Assembly: GCA_016713175.1 (NCBI GenBank)
Contig: JADJPQ010000002.1
Span: 1 to 64,000, forward strand
Direction of reading: 5' to 3'
Length of the DNA stretch: 64,000 nucleotides
Origin: Planctomycetota bacterium
GTDB lineage: Bacteria > Planctomycetota > UBA1135 > UBA2386
The notes below the pieces were generated by a model. That model had not been told where the DNA came from, ran no database searches, and worked only from the letters and a program-made list of their open reading frames with translations. Every line of letters begins with the position of its first letter. Positions within the stretch are counted from its first letter, which is position 1. Shown here piece after piece: positions 51,342-59,780 of this stretch. Position numbers and translations under genes: made by a program.

Positions 51342-52714
51342 ACGACCGCAGCGACGAACTGGCCGAGGTCCGCGCCGGACTGCGGATGGCGAACCCGCCC
51401 GATCCGGCCGCGCTGCGGGCGCAAGCGGCCTGGCTCGAGCAGCTCGACCGCGGCCCGTTCTGGCGGCGTTGGCGCGGCTGGCTGTCGCTCTCGGGCCCGG
51501 GTTACCTGCAGAGTGCGTTGACGCTCGGCGCCGGCACGGCAACCAGTTCGCTGTTCGCCGGCGCGGTGTTCGGCTACGAGCTGTTGTGGGTCGCGCCGCT
51601 CGGGATGCTGCTCGGCGTGGTGATGTTCGCAGCGATCGCGCATCAGACGCTGTCGACGGGGGCGCGGCCGTTGCCGGCGATGGCCACGCACGCCGGCCGG
51701 CCGTTCGCGTTCGCCTGGGCGGTTGGCGCGGTGCTGGCGTCGATGGTGTGGCATCTGTCGCAGTACACGCTGGCGGCGAGTTCGCTGGTCGATCTCGCCG
51801 ACGTCCTTGGCCTGCCGGGTGTGCCGCCGATGGTGGCCAGCACGCTGTTGCTGACCGCCGCGATCGCGATCTCGTGGTGCTATGGGCGAACGCCGCGGCT
51901 GATCCGGCTGTACGAGCGCGCGCTGAAGTACATGGTCTGGGCAATCGTGCTGTGCCTCTTGTGGGTCGTGCTGCACACCGACACCGATTGGGGCGCGGTG
52001 TGGCGCGGGTTGACGTCGTTCTCGGTGCCCGAACGGGTGCGCGACGTCGACGCCACGACGCTGATCGCCGCCGGCATCGCCGCGGCGGTCGGCATCAACA
52101 TGGTGTTCCTGTATCCGTACTCGCTGCTGGCCCGCGGCTGGGGCCGCGCCCACCGCGGCCTCGCCCGCTGCGATCTGCTGTGTGGCATGCTGCTGCCGTA
52201 CGCGTTGGCGACCGGCCTGATGGTGATCGCCGCGGCCAACACGCTGCACGCCGGCGGTGCGCAGGTCGGCAAGGGCGCGACGATCGCCGAGGTCGGCAAG
52301 GTGCTCGGGCAGGTGCTCGGGCCGGTCGCCGGCCGGGTGGTGTTCGATCTCGGCATGCTGGCGATGGCGTTCTCGACGATCTCGCTGCACATGGTGGTCT
52401 GCGGCTTCGTCGGCGCCGAGTGCTTTGGCCACGCGGTCGGCTCGCGCGCGCATCGGCTGTGGACGCTGCTGCCGGCGCCGGCGTTCGTCGCGCCGGCGTT
52501 CTTCGCCGGCACGCCGGCGTGGCTTGGCGTGCCGACCAGCATCGCGTGTGGCACGCTGCTGCCGGTGACCTACATCGGGTTCATCCTGCTGCAGCGCAGT
52601 CGCGGGTATCTCGGCAGCGATCGCCCGGCGGGTTGGCGTGGGGCGTTGTGGCTATCGGCAATGGTGGCGGCGACGGCGACGGTGGTGACGATGCTGGCGC
52701 GTTCGCTGCTGTAG
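51338..52714 (+). CDS. Nramp-related membrane transporter
   Basis: A 458-residue inner-membrane protein with about 11 helices. The helix-1 segment reads GPGYLQSALTLGAGT instead of the DPGN motif of manganese/iron Nramp transporters, and the helix-6-like segment is SLHMVVCGFVGAE instead of MPH. From memory this divergent GPG-type subgroup occurs in planctomycetes and may not transport divalent metals. It is translationally coupled to the oxidoreductase gene (GTG 51338), suggesting a joint pathway, for example uptake of the enzyme substrate. The following TetR gene is on the same strand. Confidence 0.75.
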   Translation: MNDRSDELAEVRAGLRMANPPDPAALRAQAAWLEQLDRGPFWRRWRGWLSLSGPGYLQSALTLGAGTATSSLFAGAVFGYELLWVAPLGMLLGVVMFAAIAHQTLSTGARPLPAMATHAGRPFAFAWAVGAVLASMVWHLSQYTLAASSLVDLADVLGLPGVPPMVASTLLLTAAIAISWCYGRTPRLIRLYERALKYMVWAIVLCLLWVVLHTDTDWGAVWRGLTSFSVPERVRDVDATTLIAAGIAAAVGINMVFLYPYSLLARGWGRAHRGLARCDLLCGMLLPYALATGLMVIAAANTLHAGGAQVGKGATIAEVGKVLGQVLGPVAGRVVFDLGMLAMAFSTISLHMVVCGFVGAECFGHAVGSRAHRLWTLLPAPAFVAPAFFAGTPAWLGVPTSIACGTLLPVTYIGFILLQRSRGYLGSDRPAGWRGALWLSAMVAATATVVTMLARSLL

Positions 52715-52755
52715 CACGGAACGATTCCCGGCCACCACCCTGCCGGTGGATATTC

Positions 52756-52768
52756 CGAATCCGATTCG
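52756..52768. promoter_or_regulatory. possible operator before tetR-like gene
   Basis: CGAATC-C-GATTCG is an exact odd palindrome at 52756-52768, followed by tandem ATTCGT-ATTCGT and ATCCGG up to the start at 52782. A TetR dimer could bind here and repress its own operon. The gap to the previous gene is only about 70 bases. Confidence 0.4.
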
Positions 52769-52781
52769 TATTCGTATCCGG

Positions 52782-53441
52782 ATGCCGACCACCTGGCGCC
52801 ACGCCCCCCGCCAATCCCGCAGCGCCGCCACCGAACGGCGGCTGGTCGTCGCCGCCACCCGCCTGCTCGCCCGCCGCGGCTACGAACGGCTCGCCATCAG
52901 CGAGGTCGCCCGCGCCGCCCGCACTTCGGTCGGCGGCCTCTACGCCCGCTTCGCCGACAAGCAGGCCCTGCTGCATGCGATCGACGAAGACCTGATCCAG
53001 CGGATGACCGCCCTCGTCGACCAGGCGATGGCCGAAGACGCCTTGCGCACTGCCGACGTCGCCCAGGTGATCGCCGCCTACGTGACGATGATGGTCAAGG
53101 CCTTCGCCCGCCATCGCCCGCTGCTGCGCGAGATCTCGCTGCGCGCCCGCCAGAGCGGCGACCCGGCGTTCGCCACGCGCGTCCGCAGCTTCAACGACCA
53201 CGCCCACGGTCTGCTCACCGAGCGCCTGCTGCAGCGCCGCGCCGCCATCCGCCATCCGCGCCCGGAAGAAGCAATCGCGTTCGGCGTGCTGATGGTGTCG
53301 GCCGCCGCGCGCGAGGTCGTGCTGTTTGGCGATCCGCCGCTGAGCCCCGGCACGCTGCGCGGCCGCCGGCTGATGCACGAACTGACCACCGCCTACTGCG
53401 CCTATCTCGGCGCCACCCTGCCGAAGGAACCCAGCCGATGA
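52782..53441 (+). CDS. TetR-family transcriptional regulator
   Basis: A 219-residue regulator. Residues about 20-60 form the TetR DNA-binding domain: RLVVAATRLLARRGYERLAISEVARAARTSVGGLYARFADKQALL has the helix-turn-helix and the usual FxxK end. The rest is the ligand-binding domain, not typed. The start is ATG 52782; a GTG at 52746 would add 12 residues encoded by the operator-like sequence. The stop TGA overlaps the ATG of the serine-hydrolase gene (ATGA), so both are expressed together and the regulator may be autoregulated. Confidence 0.85.
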   Translation: MPTTWRHAPRQSRSAATERRLVVAATRLLARRGYERLAISEVARAARTSVGGLYARFADKQALLHAIDEDLIQRMTALVDQAMAEDALRTADVAQVIAAYVTMMVKAFARHRPLLREISLRARQSGDPAFATRVRSFNDHAHGLLTERLLQRRAAIRHPRPEEAIAFGVLMVSAAAREVVLFGDPPLSPGTLRGRRLMHELTTAYCAYLGATLPKEPSR

Positions 53442-55033
53442 CGACCCGCCAGTTCACCGCTCTTGCCCTGCTGACCATGGCCGCGTTGCCGGCCCAGGAC
53501 CACGCCGATGCGATCGACCGCGCCTGCCGCGCGATCGCCGACGAGCACGGCCATGGCCTCGCCGTCCTGGTCGCCCACGACGGCAAGGTGCTGCACCGCG
53601 CCGGCTACGGCCGCAGCGATCCCTCGAACGACAAACCGCTGCGCCCCGAGCAGCCGTTCTACGTCGCCTCGGTCGCCAAGGGCCTGACTGCGGCTTGCGT
53701 GCTGCATCTGGCCCAGGCCAAGAAGCTCGACCTCGACGCCGATGTCCGCACGTTGCTGTCGGAACTGCGCGCGCAGCCGGTCGCGTTCACGGCCCGCCAG
53801 ATGCTGCAGCACCGCAGCGGGCTGCGCGACTTCTACGAACTGTTCTGGCTCGCCGGCAAGGACCTCGCCACCCTGACCAGCGACGACGTGCTGGCCATGC
53901 TGACGCGCCAACGCCAGCTCGACTTCGCGCCGGGCAGCGCGTTCGCCTACAGCAACTCCGGCTACCTGCTGCTCGGCGAACTGGTGGCCAGGAAGAGCGG
54001 CAGCTCGCTGCGAGCCTACGCGGACGAACACCTGTTCGCGCCGCTCGGGATGCGACACACGTCCTACCGCGATGCGAAGCACCCGGACATCGCCGAGCTG
54101 CCGCTCGCCGGCGACGACGGCAAGCCGACCCTGGCGCCACCGATGCTGTGCGGCGCCGGCGGCCTGTTCGCCACCGTCGATGACCTGCACCGTTGGCTCC
54201 TGGCGCTGCGGACCGGCACCTGGCAACCAGACCTCATCGCGGCGTTGACCACGCCATCGCCGCGGCAGCTCGACCAACGCCGATCGCCGACGCTCGAACC
54301 CTACGAGAACGGCATGCTGCTCGCCGACTTCGATGGCCACCCGGCGCGGCAGCTGCGCGGCGGCTTCGGCGGCTGGCAGGCGATCGCGCTGTCATTGCCG
54401 ACGGCGAAACTCGAGGTGGTCGCGCTGTCCGCCGGCGACCACGACGTCCTGGGACTGGCGCGAACGATCGTTCGCACGCTCATCGGCGAACCGAAGGCGA
54501 TCGTGTCGGCGCCGCTGCCGAAACCCGGGTTCACGATCTTCCGCAGTGACGACGGCGAACTGGCGTTCTTCGTGGTCCGCGGCAACGGCACGGCGGTGCT
54601 GACGACGCTCGGCTACAAGGTGCAGGTGGCGTCGCGGGACGACGCGTTGGTCGGCATCGACACCGGCGTGCCGGTGCTGGCGACCCGGGTCGACGACGAC
54701 ACGCTGCGGATCCGGATCGGCGACGCGCCGGAACGGACCTACCGGCGCGTGGCGATGGCGAAGGCGTCGGCCGACGCCGCGGACGAACTTGCCGGCAAAT
54801 GGCACGCCGACGAGCTCGACGCCGACCTGACGTTCACCGCAGCGGCGGGACAGTTGCGTCTCGAGGAGGCGGCTCGCGTGATGCCGTTGGTGCCGTTCCG
54901 CGCGCTCGATCGCGACACCTGGGTCAGCGATACCGGCATGCAGATCGATGTGATCCGGCGCGGGGATGGTGCGATCGAACAGCTGCGGATCAGCACCGCG
55001 CGGGCCAGGAACATCCGGCTGACGCGCCGGTAG
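53438..55033 (+). CDS. secreted serine hydrolase, beta-lactamase/class C-like
   Basis: A 531-residue exported enzyme with a signal peptide ending AALPAQD. The N-terminal 330 residues have the penicillin-binding-protein/class C fold: YVASVAKGL near 75-83 gives SxxK, YSNSGYLLLGEL near 170-181 the YxN, and RQLRGGFGGWQA near 305-316 stands at the third motif. The C-terminal 200 residues are beta-rich, with no catalytic motif. It could be an esterase, D-aminopeptidase or peptidase; nothing shows drug resistance. Overlapping ATGA with the TetR gene links its expression. Confidence 0.82.
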   Translation: MTTRQFTALALLTMAALPAQDHADAIDRACRAIADEHGHGLAVLVAHDGKVLHRAGYGRSDPSNDKPLRPEQPFYVASVAKGLTAACVLHLAQAKKLDLDADVRTLLSELRAQPVAFTARQMLQHRSGLRDFYELFWLAGKDLATLTSDDVLAMLTRQRQLDFAPGSAFAYSNSGYLLLGELVARKSGSSLRAYADEHLFAPLGMRHTSYRDAKHPDIAELPLAGDDGKPTLAPPMLCGAGGLFATVDDLHRWLLALRTGTWQPDLIAALTTPSPRQLDQRRSPTLEPYENGMLLADFDGHPARQLRGGFGGWQAIALSLPTAKLEVVALSAGDHDVLGLARTIVRTLIGEPKAIVSAPLPKPGFTIFRSDDGELAFFVVRGNGTAVLTTLGYKVQVASRDDALVGIDTGVPVLATRVDDDTLRIRIGDAPERTYRRVAMAKASADAADELAGKWHADELDADLTFTAAAGQLRLEEAARVMPLVPFRALDRDTWVSDTGMQIDVIRRGDGAIEQLRISTARARNIRLTRR

Positions 55034-55052
55034 TCGTGGTCTGTGGACGCGC

Positions 55053-56209
55053 TCAGAGCCCGAGCACCAGCAGCAGTCCGTCGGAGAACGCGCCGCCACC
55101 CGTTGCTCCGGGGTCGACAACTGCCGTTTGCACGGCCAGACCGATGCCGCACAACAGCGAGTCATTGGGAATCGCGTAGGAGAGAGTAGTACCGCCGGCA
55201 GCCAACGGCATCACCGCGAGCACCGTCGGATTCCCCACGCACAGCCGGGCATTGAACGCCGGCAGTGGCGAGTTCGTGGCAGTGGCTCCCAGCAGCACCA
55301 TCACCGATGTCGCCTGGCCGTAGCTGTTGCCGATGGCGACGTTGACGTTCTGGCCAAGGCGAGGCAGCGACGCAGCAAGTGTCGGGATGCCGTTGGTCCC
55401 AGCCGTCCCCGCGCAGTAACGCCCATAGCTGCTGGCGTGGGCGTTGCAGTCGCACGCTGCCCAAGGTCGTGAGTTGCAGTCCACCTTGACGCTGTACCAA
55501 CCGGAGTCCTGGTAGTTGCGTGCACTGACGAGGACCGTGTAGAGCCCGGTGGCCGGGAAGGTGAACGGGGTAACGCCGTCGCCCAGGACCGCCGCGATTC
55601 GCTGCCCCGTGGCATCGAGCACCTCGGCGTAGTGCAGGAAATAGGTCGGGCAACACACCGACGCACCGGTGAACCGCAGCAGGCCGGCAGCTCCCGCCGA
55701 AGCGTGCAGCGTGAACACGTCGAAGTCGGCCCCCCCGCTCATGGATCCGGGGATGGTCCAGTCGAACGCGATCTGGCTGGCACCCACCGGATCATTGAGC
55801 CGATCGAACTTGAACGCATACCACCCGGTGTCCCGATTGTTGCGGGCATGGACATCGATACGGACCGGACCCGTGTTCGGCAACGCAACCGTGAGCACGC
55901 CGCACCCGACCACGCTGCCGATCATTCCGCCGGCGTCACGGACATCGAGCTGATGCAGGTAGTAGGTGGGGCAGCAAACGGACGCGCCGCAGAACCCCAC
56001 CCTCAGGACGTCGCCTTGCACGCCGTTGAACAGGTAGCTGTCGGTCTGCAGCGCAGCGAGATCGTGTGGCCTTGCACATGATCGCCATACTGGACCGGCA
56101 CGATCTGTCCGCGCACGGTGGCGACCAGCAGGACGAGGAGGGCAGTCACCAGGCCGAGCAAACGGCCGGCACGAGGGCGGGAATCGCAGGGGATGATCGC
56201 TTTCGACAT
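55053..56209 (-). pseudogene. secreted protein with two PPC-like repeats, frameshifted near signal
   Basis: The signal-bearing start (ATG 56209, MSKAIIPCDSRPRAGRLLG with a hydrophobic run) reads in one frame to QGHTISL, after which the downstream body continues in another frame from ALQTDSYLFNGVQGD. A one-base deletion near 56055 explains both; the join would read HTISLALQTDSY. The body holds two similar beta modules, each with a GASVCCPTY motif and a GWY segment (FCGASVCCPTYYLHQL and FTGASVCCPTYFLHYA), like pre-peptidase C-terminal (PPC) domains, then the C-terminal module ending AFSDGLLLVLGL. Either a genuine frameshift or a sequence error. Confidence 0.75.
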
Positions 56210-56420
56210 GGCAACTCGGGGGTAGCGGTTCTCGATCCGGCGGCGCCGTCGTGTCCACTGCTCGCGCCGAGCACTGGCACCCGATCAGCCGCTCCGGTGC
56301 GCCACCACCAACGTCGAAGTCGACAGCCACCGAACGCCATTTCACGGAATCCTGCACCGACACGGAGCCATCGCTCGGTCCAGGTGCGCTGGCGACCTGC
56401 GATGCCCCAGGACAGGCCCG

Positions 56421-57110
56421 TCAGGAGCCCAACTCACGCAGCCGCCTACCGAGTTCCGCCAGGGCCCGTTGGCAGCGGTGCCGCGCGGCGTCCTCACTGA
56501 GTTCCACCTGGGTCTCGCGCATGAACTCCACGACGACGTCCGCGTAGGTCAGCCCGTGCCAGACGTGCAGTTCGACGAGCAGCTGGTCTTCCTCCGGAAG
56601 GCGCGCCAGTTCGGCCATCACGCGCTCGAGACGTTCGCGACGTTCCACCTGCGTGCGCGGCCCCGGCCCGTCGTCAGGCATCTGCGCCGCGGAATCCCCG
56701 TCGCCACCGGCTCCGGGAGGGAGTTCGGCTCGCCGCTCCCAGAAGCGCGCGCGATCGATCACGCGGTTGCGGACGGCGGTGTTCAACCACGCCGACAAGC
56801 TGCCAGCACCGCGATACGCGAACTTCGCGTCGGCAATGGCCTTCAGAGCGTTGATCAGCACATCGTTCACCATCTCTTCCGATTCCTGTTCGAGTCGATA
56901 TCGCACTGCGGGACGCTGCTCGCGACGGACCCAGCGACGGATCGCTGCTGTGACCGCCGGCAAGTACAGTGCCGACAATTGGCTGCGCGCGTAATCGCTA
57001 CCGGCCAGGATCGCTCCGACCAGGCTTGCCGTCTTGGTCCCGTCACCGGTCCCGGCAAGCGTCGAAATGGCGTCGAACGGAAGTTCCGACTGCGGGTCAG
57101 TGGCGGTCAT
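56421..57110 (-). CDS. ECF-type RNA polymerase sigma factor
   Basis: A 229-residue sigma factor. Residues about 30-130 are region 2 (SALYLPAVTAAIRRWV, then EEMVNDVLINALKAIADAKFAYRGAGSLSAWLNTAVRNRVIDRAR), and residues about 165-225 region 4 (LEELPEEDQLLVELHVWHGLTYADVVVEFM, then a helix-turn-helix with EDAARHRCQRALAELG). It directs RNA polymerase to a defined promoter set. It diverges from the Ser/Thr kinase gene with 110 bases between, an arrangement common in planctomycetes. No anti-sigma gene is next to it, so the kinase may regulate it. Confidence 0.9.
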   Translation of the reverse strand: MTATDPQSELPFDAISTLAGTGDGTKTASLVGAILAGSDYARSQLSALYLPAVTAAIRRWVRREQRPAVRYRLEQESEEMVNDVLINALKAIADAKFAYRGAGSLSAWLNTAVRNRVIDRARFWERRAELPPGAGGDGDSAAQMPDDGPGPRTQVERRERLERVMAELARLPEEDQLLVELHVWHGLTYADVVVEFMRETQVELSEDAARHRCQRALAELGRRLRELGS

Positions 57111-57220
57111 GTTCGGGGTCTCGGCACGTGGACGCGCGCCAGACCGGCGCGTACGCTCGACGGTTCAACGTCCGCCACTGGACGAGCGAAGAAGAATCCC
57201 CGATTTTTCCACCCAGACCA

Positions 57221-59701
57221 ATGACCGCCAGAGCCAACCCCGAGGGCGACGCCACACCCGACCCTTCGGACGTGGCCTTCGCGGTCGGCTTTCTGCTGCA
57301 GGCTGCTCAACTGGCCACGCCGCAGTTGACGACCGGGTCGCGCATCGGCCGCTATCAAGTCGTACGCAAGCTCGGTCAGGGCTCGCAGGGCCAGGTGTTC
57401 TTGGCCACGGACATCGAACTCGAGCGCCAGGTTGCCTTGAAGGTCCTGCCACCCTTGGCGGGGGCTGGTGAGCACCGCGAGAGCAAAGCGCTGGCACTCC
57501 TCCGGCATCCAGGCATCGTCATGCTGTACGATGTGCTGGCGCACGCCGGCACCGAGATCCTCGTCATGGAGTTCATCGACGGGCTGGGCACGCTGCGCGA
57601 GAACTCAGCCTGGCTGGCCACGCGCTCCACCCGTCAGGTCGCAGCGCTCGTCGGGGATGTGGCCGAGGCTCTGCAGGCCGCCCACTACGTCGGAATCAAG
57701 CACTGCGACATCAAGCCGGACAACGTCCTTCTGCGCCGCGACGGGACGCCAGTCCTGATCGACTTCGGGATTGCGAGACACAACACCACGCCAGTACGAG
57801 CCGGTATCGAGGGCACGCGCGGCTACATGGCGCCCGAACTCGGTCAAGTGGGGACCGGCTTGCCCGCTGCCGACGTATATGCCCTCGGCATCACCCTACG
57901 CGAGTGCCTGGTTGGACCAGCACCAGGGCGGAACGCGAGGCGGGTGCCCGGTGACCTGCTGGCGATCTGCTCACGTGCAACACAACCACGGCCGGAACTA
58001 CGCCACAGCAGCCCCGGAGAACTGGCCAAGAGCCTGCGCCGATTCGAGCAAGGCCTGCCGGTGGAGGAACGACCGTTGTCGTGGCCAAGCCGGGCCGTGC
58101 GGACGATCGCGAGGAACCCTCTGGCCGGCGCGGTCGGAGCGGTAATCGTCATCCTGCTCGGTGCCTGGGCGTGGACCCACCTGCAGCAGGAACGACGCGC
58201 CGCCGCCCAGGCATGGACCGCTGCCCACGAGCTCGCCCGTCGAAGCGGCGAATGGCAGCAGGCCCACGTGGCAGCCGAAACCGCCTTGGCTCTTGGCGCC
58301 GCCGACCCGATGGCCCTGCGCATCGGGATCATCCGCTGCCACATGGGGCTGGGCGACGCGCCGAGCGCACTCGCGCAGCTCGTTGCACTCGAGTCCGAGC
58401 CGCCGGGTCCGCACGCGGCTACCCTACGCTTGATCCGCAGCACCGTCGGGATCCACCGGCTGCTCGATCTGGAGCGCGGGCGAAGGCTGGTCCAGGAGGC
58501 GGTCGCCCTGGGCGGACTCAGTCCCGCTCAGACATCCTACGCCCGCGGCTACCTCGCGGGCTCACTGCCGGAATCGATCGGGTGCTTCCGCGCCGCGATC
58601 GTCGCCGATCCGTTCATGCCGGAGGCACGCATGCACCTGACATGCTTGCTGCTGATCGCCGGCGAGATTGCCGAGGCCGGTCGCGAACTCGATCGCTACC
58701 GGGCGCTCTATCCGACCAGCCAGTTGGGCGACTGCCTCGAAGCGCTGTTCCGTATCGTCGGCGGGGACCCGGCAGGCGCCGAGGAATTGCTCGCGCCGCT
58801 GGAAGATTCCTCGGTCATCGGCCCGAGCAGCATTCGCCTGCTGGGCGCAATCGTCGACTTGCTTCGCCGGAGCAGTCGTGACCTGGAGGATGTGATCGCC
58901 GCAGCGCACCCGCCAATCGGTCTCCGTCCCCGCGAGCCCGGCGCACCACCGACCGGATCGCAGAGGCTTGGCGCAGCCTGGTCGGCAATCAGCGGCGCGG
59001 TACCCGTGGCCAGTGCACTGCTCGGCCGGTCACTTGTGCCCCGCGACACCAAGGGCATCCCGCAGTTCAGTCTGCCGCCGGCAGTGTTGGGGCTGGTGCG
59101 CGGGATGATCCGCGGCGCCATGCTCAGCGCCGGCGAGGTCACGCCGGATTCGATCGCGAACCTGAGCGCGTTCCTGGCGCGGATGGTCGAGGACTATCCG
59201 ATCGGCTACCTGCACATGCTGCATGGCTGCCTGCTCGGCATGGCCGGGAACTACGCCGACGCCCACGCCGGGTTGTCTCGGGCACGGGCGACCCCGTCAG
59301 TGATTCCGGTGCGCCTGCTGCCGGAAATGTGGCGCCTGCACTTCCAGATCCGTCAACACGAAGCCGGGTGGCAAGATGCTGCGTCGGTGCCACCAGACGT
59401 ATCGGCGGAGGCACGCAAGGCGCGTTCTGACTTGCTCGGCGCGCGCGGCCTGGAGGCGGCGCACTGGTCGTTGCTGCATGCCCACGCAACGCACTTTCAC
59501 GACATCGGCGATGCCCGCCTGATAGCCGCGTCCTGGCGGCGGGCCCTGCCCGACGATCCGGTGGCGCTGAAGGTGGCGGCACTGTCCGCGATGACACCGG
59601 ACATCACCGAAGCAGTCGATGCCCTGGTGCGTAAAGACCCCGAGAATGCGGGCGCGCGCGCCCTTCGCGAGGCCCTGCTCCAGAACACGCGGTCGAAGTA
59701 A
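57221..59701 (+). CDS. membrane-bound Ser/Thr protein kinase with helical repeat domain
   Basis: An 826-residue signalling kinase. The kinase domain spans about 44-275: glycine loop LGQGSQGQV at 51-59, VALKVL with Lys74, HCDIKPDNVL at 161-170 where Arg of the usual HRD is Cys, DFGIA at 181-185 and GTRGYMAPE near 198-206. One membrane helix lies at about 301-319 (LAGAVGAVIVILLGAWAWT). The extracytoplasmic or C-terminal part to 826 is helical, TPR-like. HCD kinases lack the Arg that responds to activation-loop phosphorylation, so activation may be constitutive or by another path. ATG 57221 follows the divergent ECF sigma promoter region. Confidence 0.92.
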   Translation: MTARANPEGDATPDPSDVAFAVGFLLQAAQLATPQLTTGSRIGRYQVVRKLGQGSQGQVFLATDIELERQVALKVLPPLAGAGEHRESKALALLRHPGIVMLYDVLAHAGTEILVMEFIDGLGTLRENSAWLATRSTRQVAALVGDVAEALQAAHYVGIKHCDIKPDNVLLRRDGTPVLIDFGIARHNTTPVRAGIEGTRGYMAPELGQVGTGLPAADVYALGITLRECLVGPAPGRNARRVPGDLLAICSRATQPRPELRHSSPGELAKSLRRFEQGLPVEERPLSWPSRAVRTIARNPLAGAVGAVIVILLGAWAWTHLQQERRAAAQAWTAAHELARRSGEWQQAHVAAETALALGAADPMALRIGIIRCHMGLGDAPSALAQLVALESEPPGPHAATLRLIRSTVGIHRLLDLERGRRLVQEAVALGGLSPAQTSYARGYLAGSLPESIGCFRAAIVADPFMPEARMHLTCLLLIAGEIAEAGRELDRYRALYPTSQLGDCLEALFRIVGGDPAGAEELLAPLEDSSVIGPSSIRLLGAIVDLLRRSSRDLEDVIAAAHPPIGLRPREPGAPPTGSQRLGAAWSAISGAVPVASALLGRSLVPRDTKGIPQFSLPPAVLGLVRGMIRGAMLSAGEVTPDSIANLSAFLARMVEDYPIGYLHMLHGCLLGMAGNYADAHAGLSRARATPSVIPVRLLPEMWRLHFQIRQHEAGWQDAASVPPDVSAEARKARSDLLGARGLEAAHWSLLHAHATHFHDIGDARLIAASWRRALPDDPVALKVAALSAMTPDITEAVDALVRKDPENAGARALREALLQNTRSK

Positions 59702-59780
59702 CCGCGGACCTCGGCCGGATCAGACCGGATCACGGCGCCCGAACCTCGGCCTGGCGCATGGGGGGCAGAAACCCGCGGGC

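Noticed and set aside
53438..55033. Beta-lactamase antibiotic resistance gene
   Set aside because: Only the general SxxK/YxN fold is visible; the long beta-rich C-terminal domain and the absence of a clear KTG box point to a general serine hydrolase.
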